Shown: positions 25,586 to 36,656 of the stretch, piece by piece | How positions within the stretch are numbered: the first letter of the stretch is position 1 | How the letters are laid out: every line of letters begins with the position of its first letter | Assembly: GCF_000286075.1 (NCBI RefSeq) | Contig: NZ_AJTZ01000002.1 | Location: forward strand, 62,001 to 126,000 | Length of the DNA: 64,000 nucleotides | Direction: 5' to 3' | DNA from: Streptococcus ratti FA-1 = DSM 20564 | GTDB taxonomy: Bacteria > Bacillota > Bacilli > Lactobacillales > Streptococcaceae | Notes under the pieces: model-generated | Told to the model about the DNA's origin: nothing | Seen by the model: only the letters and a program-made list of their open reading frames with translations | The model's database searches: none | Position numbers and translations under genes: made by a program

Positions 25586-26503
25586 ATGTCTAAAAAACTA
25601 ACCTTCCAAGAAATTATTTTAACCCTGCAACAATTCTGGAATGACCAGGGCTGTATGCTCATGCAGGCCTATGACAATGAAAAGGGAGCTGGGACTATGA
25701 GTCCTTATACGTTCCTGCGAGCCATTGGACCAGAGCCGTGGAATGCCGCCTATGTAGAGCCTTCCCGCCGTCCTGCAGATGGCCGTTATGGCGAGAACCC
25801 CAACCGTCTTTATCAGCATCACCAGTTTCAGGTAGTCATGAAACCTAGCCCGTCAAACATTCAGGAACTCTATCTTCAAAGTTTGGAAGTGCTAGGCATC
25901 AATCCTTTAGAGCATGACATTCGTTTTGTTGAGGACAACTGGGAAAACCCGTCAACAGGATCTGCGGGTCTGGGCTGGGAAGTATGGCTGGATGGGATGG
26001 AGATTACCCAATTTACCTATTTCCAGCAAGTCGGTGGTTTAGCAACTCAGCCCGTCACAGCCGAAGTCACTTACGGCTTGGAACGTCTAGCTTCTTATAT
26101 TCAGGAAGTGGACTCGGTATATGAAATTGAGTGGTCGCCAGGAGTCAAATATGGCGAAATTTTCAAGCAGCCAGAATTTGAGCATTCCAAATACAGTTTT
26201 GAAGTCAGCGATCAGGAAATGCTGCTTGAGAATTTTGAGAAATATGAAGCAGAAGCCAAGCGCTGTCTTGATGAGCACTTGGTGCATCCTGCCTATGATT
26301 ACGTGCTCAAATGTTCGCACACATTCAATTTGCTGGATGCCAGAGGCGCCGTATCTGTTACCGAGCGCGCCGGCTATATTGCCCGTATTCGCAATCTTGC
26401 CCGTATCGTAGCTAAGACCTTCGTAGCTGAGCGCAAGCGTTTAGGCTATCCGCTGTTGGATGAGGAAACCCGAGCACAACTCTTAAAGGAGGACGCAGAA
26501 TAA
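25586..26503 (+). CDS. glyQ: Glycyl-tRNA synthetase alpha subunit
   Basis: This is the catalytic subunit of the alpha2beta2 GlyRS. It is 305 aa with [18 protein letters not shown] at the start, the class II motif 2 region ([26 protein letters not shown]) and EVTYGLERL. The ATG at 25586 follows aaaggagg. The frame is open further upstream, but that region is the T-box. It overlaps glyS by 1 nt. Confidence 0.97.
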   Translation: MSKKLTFQEIILTLQQFWNDQGCMLMQAYDNEKGAGTMSPYTFLRAIGPEPWNAAYVEPSRRPADGRYGENPNRLYQHHQFQVVMKPSPSNIQELYLQSLEVLGINPLEHDIRFVEDNWENPSTGSAGLGWEVWLDGMEITQFTYFQQVGGLATQPVTAEVTYGLERLASYIQEVDSVYEIEWSPGVKYGEIFKQPEFEHSKYSFEVSDQEMLLENFEKYEAEAKRCLDEHLVHPAYDYVLKCSHTFNLLDARGAVSVTERAGYIARIRNLARIVAKTFVAERKRLGYPLLDEETRAQLLKEDAE

Positions 26504-28539
26504 TGACGAAAAATTTACTAGTAGAGCTTGGACTGGAAGAAATGCCTGCTTATACTGTCAAGCCAAGCATGAAGCAGCTGCGGCAGAAAATGGGACAGTT
26601 TTTAGATGAGAACCGTCTGTCGTTTGAAAAAATCGAAATGTTTTCAACGCCTCGCCGTTTGGCTGTCCGCGTGGTTAATTTGGCTGATCAGCAAAGTGAC
26701 TACTCTGAAGATTTCAAGGGACCGTCTAAAAAAATTGCTCTGGATGCTGACGGCAACTTCACTAAAGCAGCCCAAGGTTTTGTGCGCGGCAAGGGTTTAA
26801 CCACGGCTGATATCGAATTTCGCAGTGTAAATGGCGAAGAATATGCTTATGTGACGAAAAATGAAGCTGGAAAACCGGTCAAGGAAGTCCTTACGGGCAT
26901 CATTGATGTGCTGAAATCACTGACTTTTCCTGTCAATATGCATTGGGCTAACCATACCTTTGAATATATCCGACCTGTTCATACGCTTGTGGTGCTTTTA
27001 GATGATGAAGAGCTAGATCTTGATTTTCTTGATATTACTTCCGGCCGCACCAGCCGCGGGCACCGTTTTCTGGGCAAAGCAGCACAAATTGCTTCAGCAG
27101 ATTCCTATGAAGAAGACCTTGAAGCAGAATTCGTTATTGCCAGCGCTGCTAAGCGTGAGGATATGATCATTGAGCAAATCAGAAACATTGAACAAACCTA
27201 CAATGTCAGTGTTGAAATCGATGAAGATTTGTTAAATGAAGTCCTCAATCTGGTTGAATATCCGACTGCTTTTATGGGCCGTTTTGATCAGAAATATTTA
27301 GAATTGCCCGAAGAAGTCTTGGTAACCTCGATGAAAACGCATCAGCGCTACTTTGTTGTCTGTGATCAAGCGGGCAAGCTTCTGCCAAATTTTATTTCCG
27401 TTCGCAATGGTAATGATCAGTTTATTGATAATGTTATTAAGGGAAATGAAAAAGTTCTTCTGGCGCGGCTGGAAGACGGTGAGTTTTTCTGGCGGGAAGA
27501 CCAAAAACTGCAGATTGCTGACTTAGTAGACAAATTAAAATTAGTTACATTCCATGAAAAGATTGGCTCCTTGTATGAGCATATGATGCGAACTAAGAGC
27601 ATTGCGGCTTATCTGTCAGACTTATCAGATTTGACAGAGGAAGAAAAAGCGCAGGTAGAGCGTGCAGCCAGCATCTATAAGTTTGATCTTTTGACAGGTA
27701 TGGTAGGTGAATTTGATGAACTGCAAGGGATCATGGGTGAAAAGTATGCTGTCTTAGCTGGAGAAAATCGGGCTGTTGCGGCTGCTATCCGTGAGCATTA
27801 TCTGCCGACCAGCAGTGAAGGAGAACTTCCTGATACTAAGGTTGGGGCAATTCTTGCGATTGCTGATAAGTTAGATACTCTGTTATCCTTCTTTTCAGTC
27901 GGTCTCATTCCAAGCGGCTCTAATGATCCTTATGCGCTTCGCCGTGCTACCCAAGGAATTGTTCGTATCTTGGATAAATTTGGCTGGGAAATTCCGCTGG
28001 ACGATTTGATTGCTAATTTGTATCAGCTGAATTTTGACAGTTTGGTCTATCAAAATCAGTCCGATGTTATGGACTTTATCCGCGGCCGTGTTGAGAAAAT
28101 GATTGATGCGTCTGTACCAAAAGATATTAGAGAAGCAGTGCTTGATAGCTCAACTCACATTGTTCGTTTGCAGGTTGAGGCGGCAGCAACGCTGACCGAA
28201 AAATCCAAGGATCCTAATTTTAAAGTTTCTGTGGAAAGCCTCTCCCGCGTCTTTAATTTGGCCGAAAAAGCAGGCAACCAATCAGTAGATACCAGCATTT
28301 TTGAAAATGACCACGAGCAAGAGCTCTACGATGCTGTGACGGAACTTCATTTTACAGAAGACATGACAGAAAATGTTGACAGACTTTTTGCTCTTAGTCC
28401 GATTATTGATGCCTTTTTTGACCATACCATGGTTATGGCAGAAGATGAGGCTGTCAGAAATAATCGTTTGGCCCTTCTTGCTGCTTTAGGAGAAAAAGCT
28501 AAGACCATTGCGGCCTTTAATGAGATTAATACGAAATAG
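26503..28539 (+). CDS. glyS: Glycyl-tRNA synthetase beta subunit
   Basis: This 678-aa tRNA-binding subunit begins [17 protein letters not shown]. It contains the motifs [20 protein letters not shown] and the HD-like and DALR/anticodon-binding C-terminal part ([17 protein letters not shown]). Its start codon overlaps the glyQ stop codon, giving strict coupling. Confidence 0.97.
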   Translation: MTKNLLVELGLEEMPAYTVKPSMKQLRQKMGQFLDENRLSFEKIEMFSTPRRLAVRVVNLADQQSDYSEDFKGPSKKIALDADGNFTKAAQGFVRGKGLTTADIEFRSVNGEEYAYVTKNEAGKPVKEVLTGIIDVLKSLTFPVNMHWANHTFEYIRPVHTLVVLLDDEELDLDFLDITSGRTSRGHRFLGKAAQIASADSYEEDLEAEFVIASAAKREDMIIEQIRNIEQTYNVSVEIDEDLLNEVLNLVEYPTAFMGRFDQKYLELPEEVLVTSMKTHQRYFVVCDQAGKLLPNFISVRNGNDQFIDNVIKGNEKVLLARLEDGEFFWREDQKLQIADLVDKLKLVTFHEKIGSLYEHMMRTKSIAAYLSDLSDLTEEEKAQVERAASIYKFDLLTGMVGEFDELQGIMGEKYAVLAGENRAVAAAIREHYLPTSSEGELPDTKVGAILAIADKLDTLLSFFSVGLIPSGSNDPYALRRATQGIVRILDKFGWEIPLDDLIANLYQLNFDSLVYQNQSDVMDFIRGRVEKMIDASVPKDIREAVLDSSTHIVRLQVEAAATLTEKSKDPNFKVSVESLSRVFNLAEKAGNQSVDTSIFENDHEQELYDAVTELHFTEDMTENVDRLFALSPIIDAFFDHTMVMAEDEAVRNNRLALLAALGEKAKTIAAFNEINTK

Positions 28540-28549
28540 GAGAAGATTT

Positions 28550-28804
28550 ATGGAACAAGCCAAAATTGACCGCATCAATGAACTGGCCCGTAAGAAAAAA
28601 ACAGAAGGGCTGACCGGTGAAGAAAAAGTTGAGCAGGCCAAACTGCGTGAAGAATATATTGAAGGCTACCGACGGAGTTTCCGCCATCATATTGAAGGCC
28701 TCAAAATTGTAGATGAGGAAGGGAAAGATATTACGCCTGAAAAGCTCAAAGAAATTCAGCGCCAAAAAGGTATTCACGGCAGAAAACCGGGAGATAAGAG
28801 CTAA
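28550..28804 (+). CDS. DUF896 family protein (YnzC-like)
   Basis: This 84-aa protein of the DUF896 family has the typical start [23 protein letters not shown] and the core [24 protein letters not shown]. Homologues include the SOS-induced YnzC of Bacillus; function is unknown. The ATG at 28550 follows aggagaag. It is probably co-transcribed with glyQS. Confidence 0.88.
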   Translation: MEQAKIDRINELARKKKTEGLTGEEKVEQAKLREEYIEGYRRSFRHHIEGLKIVDEEGKDITPEKLKEIQRQKGIHGRKPGDKS

Positions 28805-28811
28805 AAATCAT

Positions 28812-28849
28812 AAAAAGACAGCAGTTTTCACAATGACTGCTGTCTTTTT
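28812..28849. terminator. Terminator after glyQS-DUF896
   Basis: AAAAAGACAGCAGT (28812-28825) pairs perfectly with ACTGCTGTCTTTTT (28836-28849). It is symmetric, so it may act in both directions. Confidence 0.9.
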
Positions 28850-29019
28850 ATTGACTATTAATTTAAAGAGCAGCTTGTTTGGACTCTAGAAATCACGTTA
28901 GGCTAAAATCTTCTTATTTTTGAACTTATCCAGTTAAAAAAAGCAAGAGCAGCAATTGTTACATCACATAGCCCTCACTTTTTTATAAACAGCAAAATCG
29001 TATTGATCTGACAGAAGTT

Positions 29020-30603
29020 TTAACGGTTAAACCTGCGCCCTGCTAAGAAACTAAGGCTCATCAGAATGACTCCCATTCCTAAAACGGCTGGCAGCAGAGA
29101 AACTTTATTTCCCGTTTCAGGAAGCAGGTCTGCCGCCTTGGCTTGAGAAATTGTTTTAGCCGTTTTTGGAGAGTATTGGGTTAAGACAGGAGCCGGACTC
29201 ATTGCTGCTAAGCCGTTGCCTGGGTTTGGCTTTGCAGCCTGCGGTATATTTGGTATAGGATAGGCTGCGGCGGGCTCTGTCCTATCGTCATCCGGCTGCT
29301 GAGGGAGTTCCCGGTCGCTGTCCTTTTCAGCAATTGGCGGCTGAGAATCATTAGGAGCAGCTTTTTTAGCAGCAGGAGTCCTGTAATGGAAGGTGGTATT
29401 TGGCAAAAACTTGACAGGTCTGCCCTTGTAGTAGAGGACCCAGTTGCCGTCAGTATCTTTTTGAGAAGAAAAATCCTGTTCATTAGAGGTGCCTCCTGTG
29501 CCTCCAAAGATGAGCTCAGCATACCATGACTGCTCTTCGCCGCCCTGTCCGTCAGCAATGCCAACTCCCATAGCGCTGCCAGAGGCAGAAAGAATACTGA
29601 CAGCATGGCCAAATGATTGCAATCCGTCATTTGGGTCGTTTAGGATGTTGAAATAATCAGCAAACCAGTTAAGGGCGAGGCAATAAGCGGTTGCTTGATC
29701 TGATGCAATAGTTTGACCGGCAGCATTGGTTCGGCGCAGATTATTGTCCATATGCCCGTTTTCTTCATACCAGGTCATGCCTTGAGGAAAGGATAAGGTC
29801 GTTTCGTGTTCCAGACCATCAGATTCTGCCGCTTCTTCATTGGCTCGGGCCTGAGCAAAGTCCTGCATCACCTGATTAACCGGAGGAACAGGAAAATCAA
29901 TGCCGTTAATCTGACGAAGTTCTGTTAAATATTGGTTGAGATACTTAGCAATTTCTGCAGTGTCAGGCTGATAAGGCTGACTGGGATCATCAACCGTGAC
30001 GTATTCATCTCTTGTGCCATTGTAAACAACATCTGCTACCTGAGCAATTTTACTGACGGATTTCAGCTCATCATTAAAATTGACCCTATCATAAACAGCG
30101 CCTGCCTTCTCATCAGCACTGGTTTCTTGCTTGTCAGCAGCAGAGGTACTTGCTGCTGTCTGAGCGGCAGCCTGCGCAGGCTGAGCGCTTGACTGCTGGG
30201 TTTGAGCAGGCACTGTTTCTCTTGCTGTATCAGCAGCAGTATCTGCTGTATTTGTCTGCGGGCTGTCTGCAATTGGAGCGGTCTGCTCAGCTGTGCTTGT
30301 TTGAGGAGTTTCTGCTGTATCAGCAGCCTGCGGAGCAGTTTTTTGGGAAGGAGAGCTAAGATCAGCGGAATCAGATGCAGCTGTTTCTGCTTGTTTTACA
30401 GAAGTGCTGGCTGCCTGTATCAGTGTGTCAGCTGCAGGAGGCTGTGCTTCTGTCAGCTGAGCAGTTTCTGGCGCTGTTTGTGCCAAGCTGTCATCGGCTT
30501 TAGCAGTTTCGGCAGCTCCTAAAGCAATAACAGCACTTGCTAAAATAGCACCGCACAGTCCCAAGGCCTTATTTTTACGTTTACTGAAAATTTTCTTTTG
30601 CAT
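29020..30603 (-). CDS. LPXTG-anchored surface protein with SEC10/PgrA (CAP-like) domain
   Basis: This 527-aa cell-wall protein has a signal peptide of about 37 residues (RKNKALGLCGAILAS, cleavage near TAKAD) resembling that of streptococcal antigen I/II. Residues 40-165 are low-complexity Ala/Gln/Thr/Pro. A SEC10/PgrA-type CAP-like domain lies at about 195-375 (YLNQYLTELRQINGI, FAQARANEEAAESDGLEHE, FGHAVSILSASGSAMGVGI). A Pro/Asp-rich spacer follows, then LPETG at about residue 494, a hydrophobic helix and the RRFNR tail for sortase A. The ligand is unknown; adhesion or wall remodelling is plausible. Confidence 0.85.
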   Translation of the reverse strand: MQKKIFSKRKNKALGLCGAILASAVIALGAAETAKADDSLAQTAPETAQLTEAQPPAADTLIQAASTSVKQAETAASDSADLSSPSQKTAPQAADTAETPQTSTAEQTAPIADSPQTNTADTAADTARETVPAQTQQSSAQPAQAAAQTAASTSAADKQETSADEKAGAVYDRVNFNDELKSVSKIAQVADVVYNGTRDEYVTVDDPSQPYQPDTAEIAKYLNQYLTELRQINGIDFPVPPVNQVMQDFAQARANEEAAESDGLEHETTLSFPQGMTWYEENGHMDNNLRRTNAAGQTIASDQATAYCLALNWFADYFNILNDPNDGLQSFGHAVSILSASGSAMGVGIADGQGGEEQSWYAELIFGGTGGTSNEQDFSSQKDTDGNWVLYYKGRPVKFLPNTTFHYRTPAAKKAAPNDSQPPIAEKDSDRELPQQPDDDRTEPAAAYPIPNIPQAAKPNPGNGLAAMSPAPVLTQYSPKTAKTISQAKAADLLPETGNKVSLLPAVLGMGVILMSLSFLAGRRFNR

Positions 30604-30799
30604 AAATCTACCTTTCTTTTTCTTTTAAATAAATGATTTTGGACAGTCCTGCAATCAAAAATTAGCTTATCATTAGTTTGATAAAATTTAGAAAAAATCC
30701 GATTGCAATTAGATTACACTTTTTTGTAAATCTCCAAAAAATGACCGTGAAAATCTTAAATATTCTCTTAATATCAGTGCATATTTAAAATTTTTATAG

Positions 30800-30805
30800 T
30801 ATAAT
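30800..30805 (+). promoter_or_regulatory. -10 box abutting proB
   Basis: TATAAT ends 7 nt before the proB ATG and no Shine-Dalgarno lies between them, so a leaderless mRNA is predicted. No clear -35 is seen. Confidence 0.5.
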
Positions 30806-30812
30806 TTTTCTT

Positions 30813-31628
30813 ATGAAGCGGAATTTTGAAACGGTTAAACGTCTAGTCATTAAAATTGGAACAAGTTCTCTTGTTCTGCCAAATGGCAAAATCAATCTTG
30901 AAAAAATTGATCAGCTGGCCTTTGTTATTGCCAGTCTTATGAATAAGGACAAGGAGGTCGTCCTGGTATCATCCGGTGCTGTGGGATTTGGCTTAGATGT
31001 TCTGGGGCTAGACAAACGTCCGGCTGAAATAGCCCAACAGCAGGCAGTGTCAAGTGTCGGTCAGGTGGCGATGATGAGTCTTTACTCACAGATTTTTTCG
31101 CACTATCAGACCAAAGTCTCGCAAATTCTGCTGACGCGGGATGTTATCGAGTATCCTGAAAGTCTTGCCAATGTTATCAATACCTTCGAAACTCTTTTAT
31201 CCATGGGAATTGTACCGATTGTCAATGAAAATGATGCGACCAGTGTTGATGAAATGGATCATGCAACTAAGTTCGGCGACAATGACCGCCTGTCGGCTGT
31301 CGTTGCTAAGATTACTGAGGCAGATTTACTGGTCATGCTGTCAGATATTGACGGTCTCTATGATAAGAATCCCACCATTTATGAGGATGCTGTTTTGTAT
31401 GGGCAGGTATCAGAAATTACAGAAAGTATCCTTAAATCTGCCGGCGGTGCCGGCAGCAAATTTGGGACAGGCGGCATGCTCAGCAAGATTCAAAGTGCCC
31501 AGATGGTGTTTGACAGCAAAGGACAGATGGTTCTTATGAACGGTGCCAATCCGCGTGATATTCTGCGCATGCTGGACGGCGCTAATCTAGGAACATGGTT
31601 TATCCAAAAAGGAAACGAGGTGGACTGA
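30813..31628 (+). CDS. proB: Glutamate 5-kinase
   Basis: ProB phosphorylates glutamate, the first step of proline synthesis. The 271-aa amino-acid-kinase domain has [43 protein letters not shown] and the GTGGMLSKI substrate loop. The C-terminal PUA domain of the enterobacterial enzyme is absent, as is usual in streptococci. It overlaps proA by 1 nt. Confidence 0.95.
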   Translation: MKRNFETVKRLVIKIGTSSLVLPNGKINLEKIDQLAFVIASLMNKDKEVVLVSSGAVGFGLDVLGLDKRPAEIAQQQAVSSVGQVAMMSLYSQIFSHYQTKVSQILLTRDVIEYPESLANVINTFETLLSMGIVPIVNENDATSVDEMDHATKFGDNDRLSAVVAKITEADLLVMLSDIDGLYDKNPTIYEDAVLYGQVSEITESILKSAGGAGSKFGTGGMLSKIQSAQMVFDSKGQMVLMNGANPRDILRMLDGANLGTWFIQKGNEVD

Positions 31629-32878
31629 TGAGCTATATTGATGAATTAGGCCAGCAAGCTAAAAAAGCCAGCTTGAATTTGGCTAAGCTGGCAACAGCGG
31701 AAAAAAACCAAATACTTAGACAGGCAGCAGCAAATCTGCTGGCACAGACTGATGATATTTTGGCTGAAAATGCGCGAGATCTTGCAAGCGCTAAAGAACA
31801 TGGTATTTCTGAGATTATGACAGACAGGCTGCGTTTGGACCTTGCACGTATTGAAGGAATCGCCGAGGGTATCCGTCAGGTAGCTGATCTTCAGGACCCA
31901 ATCGGTCAGGTTGTTCGCGGCTATACCAATCTGGATGGTCTTAAAATCGTTCAAAAACGTGTGCCTCTGGGAGTCATTGCTATGATCTTTGAAAGCCGTC
32001 CCAACGTTTCGGTTGATGCTTTCAGTCTGGCTTTCAAAACCAGCAATGCGATTATTCTGCGGGGCGGCCGGGATGCCATTAATTCCAACAAGGCTCTTGT
32101 CAGGGTTCTTCGGGAAACGCTGTCTGATTTTGGAGCAGATGCCAATGCTGTACAGCTGGTTGAAGATACCAGCCATGCAGTAGCTGAAGAACTGATGCAG
32201 GCTGTGGATTATGTTGATGTCCTGATTCCGCGCGGCAGTAGCCGTTTGATTCAGACGGTTAAGGAAAAATCCAAGGTGCCTTTCATTGAAACAGGCGTTG
32301 GCAATGTACATATCTATGTTGATGAGTCTGCCGATCTTGATATGGCTGTTAAAATTGTTATCAATGCCAAAACGCAGCGTCCAAGTGTCTGCAATGCAGC
32401 TGAAAGCTTGGTTGTCCATGAAAAAGTAGCTCAGGACTTTCTTCCTAAGTTAGAAACCGCTATTAGTCAGGTTCATCCAGTAGAGTTTCGAGCCGATGCC
32501 AGAGCTCAGGCTATTTTCAAAGAATCTAAACCAGCTAATCAGGAAGATTATGCAAGGGAATTTTTAGATTATATCATGTCTGTGAATATTGTTGATAATA
32601 TTGATGAGGCTATTGACTGGATTAATACTTACAGCAGCCATCACTCGGAGTCTATTGTCACGACAGATATTCGCTCTGCTGAACATTTTCAAGATAATAT
32701 TGATGCGGCAGCAGTCTACGTCAATGCGTCAACTCGTTTTACCGATGGTTTTGTTTTTGGTCTGGGAGCAGAAATCGGAATTTCAACTCAGAAAATACAT
32801 GCCCGCGGTCCTATGGGGCTGGAAGCTCTAACCAGCACTAAATTTTATATCAATGGACAGGGACAAATCAGAGAATAA
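31628..32878 (+). CDS. proA: Gamma-glutamyl phosphate reductase
   Basis: ProA reduces glutamyl phosphate to glutamate semialdehyde with NADPH. It is 416 aa, with the start [15 protein letters not shown] at an ATG sharing a base with the proB stop. The catalytic Cys lies in [31 protein letters not shown] and [12 protein letters not shown] are family signatures. Confidence 0.96.
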   Translation: MSYIDELGQQAKKASLNLAKLATAEKNQILRQAAANLLAQTDDILAENARDLASAKEHGISEIMTDRLRLDLARIEGIAEGIRQVADLQDPIGQVVRGYTNLDGLKIVQKRVPLGVIAMIFESRPNVSVDAFSLAFKTSNAIILRGGRDAINSNKALVRVLRETLSDFGADANAVQLVEDTSHAVAEELMQAVDYVDVLIPRGSSRLIQTVKEKSKVPFIETGVGNVHIYVDESADLDMAVKIVINAKTQRPSVCNAAESLVVHEKVAQDFLPKLETAISQVHPVEFRADARAQAIFKESKPANQEDYAREFLDYIMSVNIVDNIDEAIDWINTYSSHHSESIVTTDIRSAEHFQDNIDAAAVYVNASTRFTDGFVFGLGAEIGISTQKIHARGPMGLEALTSTKFYINGQGQIRE

Positions 32879-32928
32879 GGATGAACAGGAAGCTTGCTGG
32901 ACAGCAAGACAGTAACCCTTTTGGAACA

Positions 32929-32956
32929 GGGATCGGAATTTTTCCGATCCTTTTTG
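32929..32956 (+). terminator. Terminator after proBA
   Basis: GGATCGGAA (32930-32938) pairs with TTCCGATCC (32942-32950), followed by T5. Confidence 0.9.
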
Positions 32957-33102
32957 CTCTATCCATGCTCTAAGTTTAAGGCAAGGTAAAGAAAAGATTA
33001 AGCATAAACGGATGCTTTTTAAGCCGCACAAAAGAGAATCTGGGTTTCTTATACTTTAAACAAATGAGCTTTCTCTTTTTGGTTTATTATGGAGCAAAAG
33101 TG

Positions 33103-33111
33103 TGGTAAAAT
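33103..33111 (+). promoter_or_regulatory. Extended -10 promoter of the rsmH-mraY operon
   Basis: TGG-TAAAAT is an extended -10. The predicted start site near 33118 coincides with the rsmH ATG at 33119, and no Shine-Dalgarno is present in the seven bases between. Confidence 0.6.
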
Positions 33112-33118
33112 AAAACTT

Positions 33119-34069
33119 ATGACTAATGATTTTCATCATATCACTGTGCTTTTGCATGAAGCGATTGATAAGCTTGATGTTAAGCCTGACGGCATCTATG
33201 TTGATGCGACGCTTGGCGGTGCGGGGCACAGTGAGTATTTGCTCTCAAAACTTGGCAAAAAGGGGCACCTATACTGTTTTGATCAGGATCAAAAGGCTAT
33301 TGAGAATGCCCAAAAACGCCTGCAGCCTTATGCTGAAGCGGGGCAGGTTACTTTTATTAAGGATAACTTTCGCAATCTGAAGCAACGTCTGGCAGAGGAA
33401 AATGTCTTTGAAATTGATGGCATTTGTTATGATTTAGGGGTATCAAGCCCCCAGCTGGACGAAGGAGAGCGCGGTTTTTCCTATAAAAAAGATGCGCCGC
33501 TTGACATGCGAATGAATCAAGAGGCTGAGCTGACGGCTTTTGATGTTGTAAATACTTATGATTATCACGATTTAGTGCGCATTTTCTTTAAATACGGCGA
33601 GGATAGATTTTCAAAACAAATTGCGCGAAAGATTGAAAAAGCCAGACAAGAAAAGGCAATCACAACGACCGGAGAATTGGCAGAAATTATCAAATCGGCT
33701 AAGCCGGCTAAGGAACTCAAGAAAAAAGGTCATCCTGCCAAGCAGATTTTTCAGGCTATCAGAATTGAAGTTAATGATGAACTGGGAGCTGCTGAGGAAT
33801 CCTTATATCAGGCTTTGGATTTGCTGGCAGTGAACGGACGGATATCCGTAATTACCTTTCATTCTTTGGAAGACCGCCTAGTGAAGCAACTGTTTAAAGA
33901 AGCAACAGTCATTGATGTCCCCAAGGGTCTTCCTTTTATTCCCGATGACCTGCAGCCTAAATTTTCCTTGGTCAGCCGCAAGCCGATTCTGCCGGGTCAG
34001 GCCGAGATTGAAGCTAATAATCGTGCGCATTCAGCTAAATTACGAGTCATTCAAAAAATTCGAAAATAG
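33119..34069 (+). CDS. rsmH: 16S rRNA (cytosine1402-N4)-methyltransferase RsmH
   Basis: RsmH (MraW) methylates C1402 in the ribosomal P site. It is 316 aa, starting [17 protein letters not shown]. The SAM motif is [14 protein letters not shown], then [19 protein letters not shown] and [13 protein letters not shown]. It heads the division operon with ftsL, pbp2X and mraY. The frame is open to a TTG at 33089, but that lies upstream of the promoter. Confidence 0.96.
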   Translation: MTNDFHHITVLLHEAIDKLDVKPDGIYVDATLGGAGHSEYLLSKLGKKGHLYCFDQDQKAIENAQKRLQPYAEAGQVTFIKDNFRNLKQRLAEENVFEIDGICYDLGVSSPQLDEGERGFSYKKDAPLDMRMNQEAELTAFDVVNTYDYHDLVRIFFKYGEDRFSKQIARKIEKARQEKAITTTGELAEIIKSAKPAKELKKKGHPAKQIFQAIRIEVNDELGAAEESLYQALDLLAVNGRISVITFHSLEDRLVKQLFKEATVIDVPKGLPFIPDDLQPKFSLVSRKPILPGQAEIEANNRAHSAKLRVIQKIRK

Positions 34070-34078
34070 AGAAATAAT

Positions 34079-34402
34079 ATGACAAATGAAAAACGCAGCG
34101 AAGCCCTTTCGCAAGCCTTGCAAAAACGTATCAGAACCTTTACTAGATTGGAAAAGGCTTTTTATGGTGCCATTATTATTACGGCTATCACATTAGCAGT
34201 CAGCATTATTTACCTGCAGAGCCGCAGTTTGCAGATTCAGCAGGAAATCAGCCACTTAAACAGCCAGATTAATGACAAGGAAACAGAATACAATAATGCC
34301 AAGCAGGAAGTCAATGAGCTGAGCCGCTATGATCGGATTGCTGATATTGCTCAAAAAGCGGGTATGACTGTGCAAAAAGATAATATTAAGAAGGTGGACT
34401 AG
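34079..34402 (+). CDS. ftsL: Cell division protein FtsL
   Basis: This 107-aa bitopic protein has a cytoplasmic N-terminus of about 40 residues, one membrane helix (AIIITAITLAVSIIYLQ), then a coiled coil with a leucine-zipper-like pattern (LQIQQEISHLNSQINDKETEYNNAKQ). It joins DivIB and DivIC in the divisome. Its position between rsmH and pbp2X confirms identity despite low sequence conservation. Confidence 0.9.
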   Translation: MTNEKRSEALSQALQKRIRTFTRLEKAFYGAIIITAITLAVSIIYLQSRSLQIQQEISHLNSQINDKETEYNNAKQEVNELSRYDRIADIAQKAGMTVQKDNIKKVD

Positions 34403-34405
34403 CCT

Positions 34406-36655
34406 ATGAACAACTTTAAAAAGCGATTTTTAGACTATGTCATAGGTGATCGCAGGACACCTGAAAAAAACCGCGAACGTGTTGGACAAAATTTAATGAT
34501 TTTGTCTGTCTTTGTCTTTTTTGTTTTCATTATCAATTTTATTATCATTATCGGAACAGACAGAAAGTTCGGTGTTAACTTATCAAAGGGAGCTTCATCT
34601 GTTTATCAGACAGTGCAAAAGGTTCAGGCCAAGCGCGGAACAATTTATGACCGCAATGGCAATCCCATTGCCGAGGACTCAACAACCTACAATGTCTATG
34701 CTGTTATTGATAAATCTTATGTGTCAACTTCCGGAGAGAAACTTTATGTACAGCCTTCTCAGTATAATAAGGTCGCTGATATTCTCCATCAGCATCTAGG
34801 CATGGATAAAAAATATGTAATTTCTCAGCTGGGGCAAAAGAAGTTAACTCAGGTCTCTTTTGGAACCAAAGGATCAGATATTACCTACAGTACGATGACA
34901 GCTGTTACTAAGGCGTTTAAGGATGCTAAAATTAAGGGAGTTGCTTTCACTACAAGTCCCGGCCGCATGTATCCAAATGGTACTTTTGCATCACAATTCA
35001 TCGGTCTGGCACAGGTTAAAGAAAATAAGGACGGCAGCAAGAGTCTAGTTGGTGCGACAGGCATGGAAGCTGCTTTGGATAAACTTTTGTCCGGGAAAGA
35101 CGGACAAGTAACCTACGAAAAAGATAAAAACGGTAACACCTTGCTGGGGGCTGCGACAACGGTTAAGAAAGCTGTGGATGGAAAAGATGTCTATACGACT
35201 TTATCTGCTCCAATCCAGACCTATTTAGAAACGCAGATGGATACCTTCCAAAGCAAGGCCCAAGGTGTTCAGGCAAGTGCCACTCTTGTTAATGCTAAAA
35301 CAGGAGAGATTTTGGCAACATCACAGCGGCCAAGCTTTAATTCAGATACTAAAGAAGGGTTGGATGCCAAGGGGTTCACCTGGCAAAATACTCTCTACCA
35401 GACCAACTATGAGCCCGGTTCAACAATGAAGGTTATGCTGCTTGCTGCAGCAATTGATGAAGGTGTTTTCAACCCGAACGAAACCTATAATAATGCCAGT
35501 CTCTCCTTGGCTGATGCAACTATTAAGGACTGGTCTGTCAATGAAGGTATCTCTCAAGGAGGCTATATGACTTTTGCCCAAGGTTTTGCCTATTCAAGTA
35601 ATGTCGGCATGACCTTGCTGGAGCAAAAGATGGGCAATGACAAGTGGCTTAGCTACCTCAGCAAATACCGTTTTGGTCTGCCGACTCGTTTTGGCATGGG
35701 CAGCGAGGCCTCAGGACTGCTGCCGTCGGACAATGCGGTTACGATTGCCATGAGTGCTTTTGGACAAGGGATTGGAGTAACCCAGACACAAATGCTCAGA
35801 GCTTTTTCATCTGTGTCAAATGATGGTGTTATGCTCGAACCCCAATTCATCACAAAAATTTATGATCCCAAAACAGGAACCAGCCGTACAGCTAAAAAAG
35901 AGGTAGTCGGTAATCCTGTGTCGGCAGATGCAGCCAAGCAAACACGGCAGTATATGGTAACTGTCGGAACAGACCCTTCTTATGGAACCCTCTATTCAGC
36001 CAGTCTGGGCGGACCTGTCATCAAGGTAGGCAATCAGTCTGTTGCCGTTAAATCAGGGACTGCCCAGATTGCTTCTGAAGACGGGTCAGGTTATCTGACC
36101 GGCAGCACTGACTATATCTATTCGGTTGTAGCTATGGTACCGTCTGATAATCCTGACTTTATTATGTATGTAACCCTGCAGCAGCCAAAAACATTTAGTT
36201 TTACCTTTTGGCAGGATGTCGTCAATCCTGTTTTGGAAGAAGCAACTTTGATGAAAGATACCTTGCTGTCGCCGGTTGAAACACCAGAAGATCAGCAGAC
36301 CAAGTACCGTTTGCCGGATGTTATCGGAAAAAGTCCGGGCAACACAGCGGATGAACTTCGGCAGAATCTTGTTCATCCTATTGTGCTTGGAACAGGCAAT
36401 AAAATCACAAAAACGTCTGTAGCTGCCGGTTCAAACTTAAAAGAAAACCAGCAGGTGCTAATGCTGACCAGTCACTTTGAAACCATGCCTGATATGTATG
36501 GCTGGACTAAGAAAAATGTCAAAAAATTCGAGGACTGGACCGGTATCAATGTGGTTTTTAAAGGGAAAAAGTCCGGAAAGGTCATCAAACAAAGCATCAG
36601 TACAGGCAGCAAACTTAAAAACTTGAAAAAAATTAAAATAACTCTAGGAGACTAA
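34406..36655 (+). CDS. pbp2X: Penicillin-binding protein 2X
   Basis: PBP2X is the class B septal transpeptidase. It is 749 aa with one N-terminal membrane helix (about residues 30-50), a pedestal domain ([15 protein letters not shown]) and the transpeptidase domain with EPGSTMK (catalytic Ser), SSN and KSGTAQ. Two C-terminal PASTA domains start near residue 630 ([11 protein letters not shown]). The motifs look unchanged from the beta-lactam-sensitive form as far as can be judged by eye. Confidence 0.96.
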   Translation: MNNFKKRFLDYVIGDRRTPEKNRERVGQNLMILSVFVFFVFIINFIIIIGTDRKFGVNLSKGASSVYQTVQKVQAKRGTIYDRNGNPIAEDSTTYNVYAVIDKSYVSTSGEKLYVQPSQYNKVADILHQHLGMDKKYVISQLGQKKLTQVSFGTKGSDITYSTMTAVTKAFKDAKIKGVAFTTSPGRMYPNGTFASQFIGLAQVKENKDGSKSLVGATGMEAALDKLLSGKDGQVTYEKDKNGNTLLGAATTVKKAVDGKDVYTTLSAPIQTYLETQMDTFQSKAQGVQASATLVNAKTGEILATSQRPSFNSDTKEGLDAKGFTWQNTLYQTNYEPGSTMKVMLLAAAIDEGVFNPNETYNNASLSLADATIKDWSVNEGISQGGYMTFAQGFAYSSNVGMTLLEQKMGNDKWLSYLSKYRFGLPTRFGMGSEASGLLPSDNAVTIAMSAFGQGIGVTQTQMLRAFSSVSNDGVMLEPQFITKIYDPKTGTSRTAKKEVVGNPVSADAAKQTRQYMVTVGTDPSYGTLYSASLGGPVIKVGNQSVAVKSGTAQIASEDGSGYLTGSTDYIYSVVAMVPSDNPDFIMYVTLQQPKTFSFTFWQDVVNPVLEEATLMKDTLLSPVETPEDQQTKYRLPDVIGKSPGNTADELRQNLVHPIVLGTGNKITKTSVAAGSNLKENQQVLMLTSHFETMPDMYGWTKKNVKKFEDWTGINVVFKGKKSGKVIKQSISTGSKLKNLKKIKITLGD

Positions 36656-36656
36656 C

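Noticed and set aside
31646..32419. 257-codon frame on the minus strand
   Set aside because: It is fully inside proA, which is unambiguous; no ribosome site or family resemblance.
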